Source of the DNA: Henricia sp. BOLD:AAB3569
Taxonomy: Eukaryota > Echinodermata > Asteroidea > Spinulosida > Echinasteridae
DNA length: 64,000 bases
Assembly (NCBI GenBank): GCA_037783545.1
Contig: JBBELK010000572.1
Span: 186,001-250,000, forward strand
Direction of reading: 5' to 3'
Shown here: one piece after another, positions 34,438 to 46,400 of the stretch
How positions within the stretch are numbered: the stretch's first letter is position 1
Layout: every line of letters starts with the position of its first letter
The notes under the pieces: model-generated
The model's database searches: none
What the model was told of the DNA's origin: nothing
What the model saw: only the letters and a program-made list of their open reading frames with translations
Translations under genes and position numbers: made by a program

Positions 34438-37400
34438 CCCCCCGCGCTACCCCACCCCCTAGGTGGGGGTTTGGTCACATTTTTCATGCCCCATAGCAGG
34501 GTGGGGCATTTGGCCCATTATCTGTGCATTTTTGTGCATTTTTGCGCATGTTTTGCACCCGAGGGTGGGGATTTTTGTCACCTAAATGTTGCCCCAGGGG
34601 TGGGGATTTTGTCACGCAATAAGGGACAATCCCCACCTCGGGGGGGAGGGGTGGGGGAAACAATTGATAGGCGCATAAACCTCCCAGGTACACCAGTCCC
34701 CCTACGCCCACCCCCAAAGTGACCTAGCCATTAAAACGTTCGTGCTAGCTATTCTCGCTGCATGAGCTGAGTCACATACACACTGCATGCAATACGCGCT
34801 ATGTGTACAGTACAGTGATGTCATTAGCACCCAGAAAAAAACAGGAGAAAAATACCCTTCCCTGCTATTTATTCTAATAAGGGATTTTAGCATTCTGCTG
34901 CCATCTTGCAAAAAGATTGCCCCATGCCACAGTGTGGGGACTTTGACACATAGAAATTAAATTTTCAGCGCACCTGGGGGAAAACATCACCCAAATTGTG
35001 CCCAGGGGGAGGGGTGGAGGAAACGATTGATAGACCTGTGCATTATACCATTTACTTCCTCCATGATTTAAACCCAGCATAGTGATTTTGAGTCAACTCA
35101 GTCCGAGGTCAACTTGGTGCCGAGTCAACTCGGTCCTCTTACTTAACTAAGGCCCAGGACAACTGGACCACACTTGGAAAATGTACAATGTTTCCAAGCA
35201 GCCGATCTAATTTTCTGGATCATTTGACGCAACATGCGGTCACGCTCGTTTCCTTCCTCCATATGTTTTCACTCCAGGCTTGTGCGAGAAGAACCGATGA
35301 CCTGCCGCGATACGCCAAATGAAAGGGCTTGCGAAAGCGAACTTGACGCGAATCTGACAATTTGCACCACACATTCGCTTAAGTACAACTATGTAATTAT
35401 GCAAATGTTCACCACAAATTGTTTGACGTCAGGTTTGTGTGTCTCGGCAGGCAATTGCTCAAGCAATTAGTCAGTTGCACATTGCGGGGATGCGGTTTTG
35501 GTGGGGCGGATTGCATTAAACGGTATAAACATGTTGGGTTGTACTCTCGTTTTACGTATGACATGTGTGAACCATGCCACAAACCTTGATTATTGATATT
35601 TTCTTGGGCCCGATGTCGTGCGGCGTTACTTCTGGCAACTGTCCACGCCGACTATGATCTTCAAACTTTTCTAAACGTAGCCTACGTTTATTTGCCAATG
35701 ACGGTCGAGTTGTCCTGGGGCTTAGTTCGTTGGGACCGAGTTGACTCGGGACCGAGTTAATCTGCAGTACGCACTACGCAGTGAGCATGGGTACAGGTCA
35801 ACTCGGTCCCGGTCAACTCGGTCCCAAGTCAACTCGGTCCCAGGTCAACTCGGTCCCAAGTCAACTCGGCCCCAAGCCAACTCGGTCCCGACGAACTAAG
35901 CCCCAGGACAACTCGACCGTCATTAGCAAATAAATGTAGCCTACGTAAAGAAAGTTTGAAGATCATAATCGGCGTAGTCGCCAATAAAAGTAACGCCTTA
36001 CGCCGCACGCGCACAACATCGGGCCCAAGAAAATATCAAAGTTTGCGGCACGGTTCATGCTAAAAACGAGAGTACAACCCAAAATGTTTATACCGTTTAA
36101 TGCAATCCGCGCCCCACCAAAATTGCCCGTAAATCTGACGTCAAAGATTTGCAGTGAACATTCGCCTATAACTTAGGCCTAAACAAATTTGTGGCGCAAA
36201 CTGTCAAATTCGCGTCAAGTTCGCTTTCACAAGCCCTCGTGTATGAATTTGTCATGTACAAAAATTTAAAGTAATTCGGCATATTGCGTCAAATGAATCG
36301 GAAAAGATCGGCTGCTTAGAAATCTTGTACATTTTCAAGAGGGGTCGAGTTGTCCTGGGCCTTAGTTCGTTGGGACCGAGTTGACCTGGGACCGAGTTGA
36401 CCTGGGACCGAGTTGACCGGGACCGAGTTGACTTGGGACCGAGTTGCTTCGTGCACTTCCTCCATCATGTACGTGTCCATAGACCTTATCGCAAATACCG
36501 CTTGGGTGAGTTTTCACAAAAGCAGCAATGTTTTGTGGGAAGATTTTCGGGGCAGACTTTGCCCCGTTTTCCTTCCCATTATACAGTTGTGCTTTTGTGC
36601 AAACTCGCCCAAGCGGTATTTATAGCGATAAGGTCTATGTGTCCATGTTCGTGCATGCAATCTGGAATTCTCAAGTTCCGTTTGGAAATTCAACCATTAA
36701 TTTGTCGTTGTACCTTTCTCTCGATGTCTGATCTACTTCTCTGACGTAGGAAGACGACAAATCCAATGGATTTCCTCAGAAAAATACGAATGATCTTCGT
36801 TGATTTGGTCGATGCGTCGTTGGTGCGCCAGGGTTGGCAAAGTCCCATGCGATATATGCCAAGTACTTTGCCAACCAGAGAATGCGCATGCGTCAGTTTC
36901 CGGCCAATGTTTACAAACAAAAGAAAGGTCTATACGTACGTACGTGGGGAAAAGTCGCGTACGCGGAGCGCGCAGACCTGTGTCGCGCGGACAGATTTCC
37001 ATTCAAAATAAACGTTTGGAAGGCGTGTGCGCGTAGCGCGCTTTGTGTTCGAACATAACGCACGATGGGCGCGGACCTAGTCCAGATTCTGGACTATATT
37101 ATTGCGATATTGGATCGTAGCGCGGCCGACTATAGAGGGCGGAATATCGATATTATTTGGACAGCGCATAATATAGTCCAGAACTTAACCTCAAATTCCC
37201 CGCTGGGGTCAAAGGTCAATCGAGCTCATAAATATTCATTCACGTCGCGGTGTTCGATACCGCGATATCGATATCTGCAGCGCAGCATGCATGTACGTGT
37301 GCGCAAACTGCATACGAGTACTAATGACATCACTAATGATGATTCTGTCTGGGCAGCACGTCAGGACAAATCAGCTATAGTGGAAAACACTGCTCTTCCA

Positions 37401-40400
37401 ATTTCGCCTAGCTGTACTTACAATTTGTCGTTTTTGGATTGGTGGGGGAAACATTTGACAGAAGATTGTTTTGTAAAAAAATTCCACACCCAGCCACTGC
37501 CTGGAACTCCATGTGCAAAGCCTAGTACATGTATGCCGGGAACAGTTTTTAAGTAAAATCTTGAAATTTTGCTCTTTCTTTTGTTTTTATAATCCAGCTT
37601 GCACTTTTACATCGGGTATACGCCTGTCGTAACATTTTCATGTATGCTGACATCATTACTTGCGGACCAGACCGAGGCTATAGTTCCTTCAGCAGCTGCA
37701 GCATGTGACGGCGGTGGGCCTACATATTGATGTGTGCTCTAACCAGTGGTACCGTAGAAGTTTGTCGTTGGACTTCCCTAGATCGGAGCAGTAGCTAATC
37801 AGAATCATGAGAGACGGTGGACAGTTCTTCAAAGTATTTTTAAAAAAAATATTTTAGGAGCATTCTAACCGTGTACGGAAATGGCCCATATGCAGCAAAG
37901 ATGAATTTACGGACTTTTCTTAGTAAGAGTTGGGAAGTTGATCAGAATTTTAGTTTCTTTAAAATGACTGGATGCAGATTTGATAGAGGAAACATGTTTC
38001 CTCGTGTCTCATGTTTTGCACACAAGGACCGTCTGAAGCCATGATCAACTTTCCAATTATTTCCGTCCATGTATGGAATGATTTTTCTGGGAATTAAACT
38101 GATTGAACAATTTCAAATTGTCATCAATATTGAGGGTCTCTGTGCTTTCTTCAGTGATAGAAAAGACATGTGACGTAATACAATTATCACTGAAGTTGAG
38201 TTATTCCTTAATTATTACAGCTCACTGTGGTACAGTGAAACTTGTTTATACCCTCGGGACCGTAAATAAAAAACTGGCCACTATAAAGAGGTGGCCTCTT
38301 TATAAAAGTTGTTAAAGCATTATACACATGTGGGCACTATATGCAGGTGGCCTGTTTATCGGGGTGGCCCTAGTTAAGTAGTACTAGGTTTCACTGTACA
38401 TCGGTGCAGGCACATACATTTTACTTACTTTTTTTTTTCAACAGAAAAATAATAATTAATTATCCCTAGCATGATGACTATACATGTACGTGTAAAGAAT
38501 AAACGAATCTCGGAGGCCAGAGTTAAATTGTTATTGTAGGATTTATTTCGTGTAGTCAGAGGCATGCCAATTTTGTTCATGTGTGTGCTTGTCTGTACAG
38601 GACCTGGGCTGAAATTCATGCTGCTGTACTAGCAGAAAACATTTCTTTAAAATTCTTTTAAAATCTCTTGGATGTTTGAGACACAATGGGAGCACCCTCT
38701 GTCACATGCTGCATATGCAGGACTGGTGTAGCACACAATAACAGATAGGAATTTGATCACAATTTACTGGCATTGTATAGTTTAATCTCATTTTAATAAG
38801 GGATTTTTGAGAATTTGCATACCTTGTAGAACCTTGTACTGTCGGCAAAGAAAACAATTATAAGAACAAGGAATTGTGACCTAAATGTGTCCTTGTTTTA
38901 AGGAGAATGTTGTATTAACAGTCCTCTTATTATTGTGGTTCATCTATACGCACTGAATCATACTGACGCTATCACTTACAAGGGTGACACAAAAAAGATA
39001 TTCTGAAATTATCCTTTTTAATTAATATTAGAATGTTGGTCAATTTACCGGTGCATGCACCTCTTTAAAGGCACAAGCTCGTCAGCAATGCGCGCACCAA
39101 ATTCGTGCCACGAAATACGCAGCTCCTTGGCTTTGCTACATGGAGCAGCATATTTCGTGGCACGAATTTGGCGAGCCCCTGGCCTGCCTTTAAAATTAAT
39201 CTACATGTATTTGCCCCTTGCATGAAATAATTAAATTACCCGGCATTCGCACCAGCTACCTATTAGTGGCAAACTTGGTGGTAGTATGTCTGCGTACATG
39301 TACACGTAGAGGCCGGCTTCACGCTGTCACAGGTGACTAAACTCTATCTGCCGTGTTTGTCTTCCAGATTGGTGAGACATCTATTTTTATTTAATGACCT
39401 TTAAGTTATCACACAGGCACTTGCATTCTACAGTGTAAGTACACTGTACATGTAAAGTCTTGCACGTGAACCAGTCTTTTGCCAGTAGGAATAGGCAAAT
39501 GTTTGTTTTATTTTTATTCCAGTTCTCTGAGAACACACTATGGCCAGGGCTATTTTTTTAAAAATTCATCGATGGTCACCGTTTTTCATGTCATCTTGTT
39601 TCTCATCTTTTTTGATCCTCTTTTGGAAAGGCGACAAAAGCAAGCTGTTGAGAAAAAATACAGAAAAACTATGCTAGCGAAAACACAATTAAAATTTGCC
39701 TCGTTTTGTGCATTAAAACGGGTTGCATAAGCACTTTAACATAAAATAAATCCATGTGATTAAGCAAATTGAAATTTAAATAAAATAGGCCGAGACCTAG
39801 CCCAGGCAATTAGGACAGGTCATCATCATGGTCATGTACCGCATAGGCCTATTACATCCCTAGCCCTAGGCTAGGTCTAGGCTAGTCCAGGTTGGACGTC
39901 GCCTTTATCATGTTCATTGACATTAGAAAAAAAGTAGCAATGCTAGCATTAACGTTTAGCCCATACAAAACAAATAAAACAACGATCACACCTGTCATGC
40001 TGATGCGATAGGTATTCTGATGGCTGTGCTTGGACTTTGTCTTGGTCGATAGACGATGTTTATGCCGCCCAGTGACGACACGGATCCAGCATTCCAGGCC
40101 TCGCGTTGATCAGGATACGTTTCCGGTTCCAGAAAGCGGACAAAATTCTTTTCTGTGCCGACTGCACTGCAGCAGCAACAACTTTGAAATCGAACGAGAC
40201 AAAAACCGCGGCGTAATGTGTCGACTAGCGTAATAAATTGCGCGGGAAGTTTTGTTTACACGGTCACTCTGCCAACCAAAATGGCTAATTTGTTTTATCA
40301 CGTGATTCGTGACGTGCAAAAGAGAGGTCTATGCACATAACCCCACTTTTCTACTGTCGTCTATGGACATTTTCCCCCAAAACACCTTGTTCGAGCGCCC

Positions 40401-43400
40401 TCACGCGTTCAGGAATACGGTATATTGACATACTCAAGAACACTGCTTCCTCAAACCCGCGCTAACGATATGTGTATATTGCAGATGGTGCCTTTATTAA
40501 TGATAACATGCCCCAAACCCCTATATTGTGCCACAGTCCTATCTGAGGTTAGGATTGTTTGAATTTAATTTTCTATTGTATGTCAGAGTTCCTATTTGCA
40601 TAGGTATGCAGAGGTGTTGAGGTAGTTTAAGGAAGGCGGGAAGGTCACTTGACTGTTTTCGACTACACGCATCGGACAGCCCAATTTTTTCTTCCGCGGA
40701 AATGTCTGAATGAAATGTTAAGTTCACTTGATATCCCGAAAGAAGATTCGCTAGGGACTGTTCAACGTACAGCAACAGCAACTTTGATGGGGCTAGTTGA
40801 TCCGGCAACTGGATAAAGCCATAGTGAACTAATGAATTTTTGCCGTTTTCACGGAACAACACATCGGTACTACCCATGTACCGCGTAAGCTGCGTGGGAC
40901 AAGAGAAGCGAGCGGAGAAGTGCTAGGCTACATGCACACTGAGTTAAGTACGCAGAACAAAGAAACAGATTAGATAAAAGAAATTTTGTGCAGATTCAGT
41001 TACGGTAAAATGGAACTAAATATCCAGTATAAATTTTTGTTTACGTCTTGGACGAATATGTTGAATTTCTTAATAAATCGGCAATACACATTGCAGAGAA
41101 GAATTAAGCTGATACATGTATATATAATAGGGGATTTCAACATTCCATATATTCAGTTTTTAAACATGGTTAATGGTGCACTACATGTTTTGGTCACAAT
41201 TAGTTCGCGATTATGGCGACAAAGAAAGGGCCGAGATAAGCTGTAGTGGTAAGAATTTGGAAAATTACCATGAAAGTTATTCTTTAAAATAACTAATCAA
41301 ACTTGCCGGTGGGTGCAGAGTTGATGGAGTAACACTAATTGGCAGTGTGAAACATTTTCTTAGAAAACACTTAGAAAAGTTTCAATCAGTCTCATATGTT
41401 TTGTACACGAGGTTTTTCCGTTGATGTTTCAAAAAATCATGATACTGGTTACTATGCCACTAATTTTGAGCAGTTTTAGTCCTTTATCGTTTTCTATGTA
41501 TAACGCAAATGTATGTATAACGAAGCCGGTTGTAGTGATATTTGTTTGGCGTATGGCCCCTGGAGGGAATACATAAACGCTGAGAAATCAACTCCGGCTT
41601 TAAACAAGATGGCGGCGCCCAGTAGTCCAGTTACGCACGCAGTTCTGCTAAAACGTTGAAGGTAAACTATAAAGGTATGACAATGGTTTACTTGTATTTT
41701 TTTGTCTCCATTGGAAAGCGGGTGAAAGCGACTCTTTAAAGATACGGTTTGCATGATTGGATTTCAAGCACATTATAATTTATATTGAAACAAATATTAT
41801 TGTTGCCCTCGATCAAGTTGTTGGGAAGCATAAATCCCAGTAAGGCATAGTCAGATAGCACAGCCACAATTATTATCAAAGTGGGATTTTAATAGGCCTA
41901 TAATACTTGACTCCGGGTTGTTTTCTGATTATGATTCGCATATTTCTAAATGGATTTACCCCGAAAGAAATGTTAGGTTATTCAAATTTGCCCCAGTTCA
42001 GTTCTTTTGAGTATGAATTTGGCTGGTCGAGCCCATCATTGTCCAGATTTAAAACATACATTGAACTATATAGTAACAATTTAGCAATATAATTAAGTAC
42101 TTTGTTTGTATGTACAACGGCACTGACTGTCATATTAATCCTACATACTATTTTAATATTTCCACAGGTTTTCGTACCATCCATTCCAATGTGTAACATG
42201 GCGGATGAAGAGTCAAAACATGAGGTTTCACCAGGACTGGAATCATATGTTGAAGAGTTGCAGGAAACTAACACCAGCATAGAGAAGGGGTATCCCTTGC
42301 CATTGAAACATATCACTGGCCTTCGTGTAAAGGTGTTTTATCGATACTGAAATGTTCTGACAATTGACAAACACCAACGCTTGACGTTATAGCTGCTAAA
42401 TAGTTTATTGTGAGAAGGTAGAAGTAGTATGTTTAGGTAGAGAGGAAGATTCGCATGTTTCTGTATTCTATTGACATGTTGCCAATGAAATGTTAATCTT
42501 CCAATTCATTCTATTTCCAAACTTTCCTGTTCTAGACAAGGTAATTGTATTCACACATGATTCAGAGTTGTTTAATACTGCAGGATTTGATCTGCAGCAC
42601 GGCAATGACGCCTTATCATACATGTACATGTAGTTCGTTATATACATGTAATTAGCATATTTCCATTCCATTATGGATCTATAGGGGTTGCAAATTCAGT
42701 GTAACCCCAAATGCCCACATGACATGTATTGGACGAGAATGGTCCGTATGACAGCTCTCGCATGTTCACATGACATGTTCGAGTTTGAAAGTGAGAAAAC
42801 TGCATGTTCTTTCATATGGTCACATGCGACATGCATAAACAATTTGTGTTGGTTCAGATAAGCTTGTGGTGAACTGAACAGAAAATATACTTGGGACTAA
42901 TATCACAACAGAAGTCGGTCCTTTTCTGTAGATTGAAAGTGAACCACATACAGGTACATGTACATGTACAGCAATTATTTGCCATATAAGGGCATATTTC
43001 TTCATTTCACAAGATTCAGAGCTCTTAAACCACACCGATGTCTCATACGTTGCAAGTCATTGAGACATACAGTAAACTTAATGCATAGTCTCACTTTACT
43101 GTACTCTATAGCCCAACCCACATGGTGTTCTTTCACCTGCTCGCATGACAGATGTTTTGAAATTGATTACAACCCACATGTTCTTATTCGATTCATATGA
43201 CATGCATTGACTAAGTGATTCATTGTGTTCTTGACATGTTCACACGACAGGCGGTTTGAATTCGATATTACAAATTCGCATGTTCTCTTATTTGGTTCAC
43301 TAGACAAGCAATGAATGAGTACATGTATTATGTATGGTTTTCTTAACATATATACGCAAGGCACATGTTCTATCATACGAATTATGTAACATGTATTGAT

Positions 43401-46400
43401 ACTTTGAAATTTGGATATAGAACATGTATTGTAATATACATGATATGCTTCAACATTGTTCAATGAGATTGCGTTCTCTCACAATGTTCACATGGCAGAA
43501 TCTTGAAATTGATTACAAACCTGCTTGTCCTCTATCTCATGGGGTTCACATGATAGACCTATCCAGATTAAAATAATGATTCTTGATATGCTTTTTTCAC
43601 AGTGTCACTGTCACGTAACAAACGTGAGTTTAAATTGATTAATTAACCCGTATGTTGCCTCATACGATTCACATGATAAACATTGAATGAGATTCGCTTG
43701 ATGTTCTCGCATGTTCTCATGGCAGATAATTTCAGTTCTGATAGTTAAAATCCGCATGGTGTTCTGTCAGGTGGTTAAAAGATAAATGTTTTGAATTCGT
43801 GCACTTAAAATCCACATGGTGTTCGAATTCTACCAGGTGATTACAAGATGAATGATTTGAATTCTGATAGTTACAAATCCGCATGGTGTTCTATCAAGTG
43901 GTTAAAAGATTAAGATTTTGAATTTTGATAGTTATAAATCCGCATGGTGTTCTATCAAGTAGTACAAGATGAATGTTTTGAATTCGTGCACTTAAAATCC
44001 ACATGGTGTTCGAATTCTACGAGGTGATTAAAAGATGAAAATTTTGAATTTTGATAGTTATAAATCCGCATGGTGTTCTATCAAGTGGTACAAGATGAAT
44101 GTTTTGAATTCGTGCACTTAAAATCCACATGGTGTTCGAATTCTACCAGGTGATTACAAGATGAATGATTTGAATTCTGATAGTTACAAATCCGCATGGT
44201 GTTCTATCAAGTGGTTAAAAGATGAATGATTTGAATTTTGATAGTTATAAATCCGCATGGTGTTCTATCAAATTGGTACAAGATGAATGTTTCGAATTTC
44301 TTACACTTACAAATCCGCATGGTATTCTATTACTAGTTGCAAGATGAATGTTTTGAATTCTGATAGTTATAAATCCGCGTGGTGTTCTATCAGGCGGTTA
44401 CGAGATCTATGTATTGAATTCTGATAGTTATAAATCCGCGTGGTGTTATATCAGGCGGTTACAAGTTTAATGTTTTGAAATCATATACTTACATATCCGC
44501 ATGGTCGCAAGATGGATGTTTTAAATTATTACACTAATAAATCCGAGTGGTATTCTATGCAGGCGGTTACGAGATCTATGTATTGAATTCTGATAGTTAT
44601 AAATCCGCGTGGTGTTATATCAGGCGGTTACAAGTTTAATGTTTTGAAATCATATACTTACATATCCGCATGGTCGCAAGATGGATGTTTTAAATTATTA
44701 CACTAATAAATCCGAGTGGTATTCTATGCAGGCGGTAACAAGATGAATCTTTTGTATTTTCTGATAGTTATCAATTCGCATGATATGGTCACGTGACATT
44801 CGTTATAATTACGTGAGTGATCCGTATGGTGTTGTCTCACATGGTCGCAGGAATACGCATAAGTTTGAGGGTCGTATTTTGTGTGCTCTTGCATATAAAT
44901 GCGAATTGTTTGCGATAAAATATTTGGCTCCGATTTCAAATTATCATCGCGAATAGCTTAAAGGATTACAATTACAAAACTGTTGAAAGTTATAAACCCA
45001 AGACGCATGGTCGACAACATGAGTGATGGGTTCTCCAAGATGACAGATATTTGAGTTGGAGCTGGATAGTTACAAAGACGCATGGTATATACGCTGTTTT
45101 GCCCTTATGTCAGGTATTAAAGAGCGACGAGCCCGAAGTCCTATTACATGATCGCATGACAGATATAATATATAGGACTGTATTCACCATGTTCACATAT
45201 AAATTCGGCTTGACACCCATTGGTGTTGTCTTGCATGTATATGCTCGCATGGCAGATATCTTGGAAAGTCGTAATTCTGCATACTATCGGTAAAACTGTG
45301 CATTTAAACGATTAGCATAGATCCTCAATATAGCGGGGATAGTTTCACAGAAAGCGAATGTGTGAAGGTACGGTTTTACTTGAAATATTGTTATATATTG
45401 ACATTCATGGAATGATCCAGAGAAAGTATGGTTTTTTCTACCCCTTGCATTATGTATTATTTTAAATATACATATATTTCAAACGGCGAGTGAATAGGTA
45501 TTGATAGTCTTGTGTCCATAACGACGCACAAATATGATCAAGTAATTACTGTCAATTTACTGGAACTTGCAGTATAGAATTTTACACCAACTAGGAAACG
45601 TTTTAGTGGTACCTCGTACGGTATGCATAATGTCCAAGGGACATCACAACTGCTTAACCATTATTTAAGTTAACACTTGCCATTAATTTCAGATACAAAG
45701 ATTAATTATTCAGCAATAAAATCAATGGTTCCACGGACTCATGTTCCCGTTCTTTGACCTTGAGGTGGGGAGCATTGTGTATTGAGCATTGCTTGTCGTC
45801 GGAGTACGGTGCTCCCCAAACAGTGTGTATAATTTGTTGTTTCTCTCCACAGGTTGCGCAGGGTTGAAAATGGGAAGGGGGGACACAATAGAAAATATTT
45901 TATTGCCGTTTGAGCAGGGCGAATTAGGAAATAATTTAATTTTCTATTGTATGTCAGAGTTCCTATTTGCATAGGTATGCAGAGGTGTTGAGGTAGTTTA
46001 AGGAAGGCGGGAAGGTCACTTGACTGTTTTCGACTACACGCATCGGACAGCCCAATTTTTTCTTAAAATGAGGGTCCGTCTGCCGATTGACGGTGTATTT
46101 ACGAATCTAACGGCCTTGAGCTTTGCAGTTTTTGTTTTCTTGCTGCAGCTGGCACCCCATGCCAACGCAAGAGTGCCAATAAAGAAAGGCGCCCAAACAG
46201 GTATCATAACCTGTGAAAAGGTAAGTCTACGTGCAAGGCTAGCAGCATTTAGCATTGCGTCCTGGACGCGCGCGTCCGTTGCTTGTCGTCGGAGTACGGT
46301 GCTCCCCAAACAGTGTGTATAATTTGTTGTTTCTCTCCACAGGTTGCGCAGGGTTGAAAATGGGAAGGGGGGACACAATAGAAAATATTTTATTGCCGTT

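Noticed and set aside
34384-34722. Proline-rich protein
   Set aside because: Driven by a poly-C run.
46343-46357. Selenocysteine reading of TGA in the 490-bp unit
   Set aside because: A single TGA/TGG base difference between tandem copies is simpler; no SECIS-type structure was identified.
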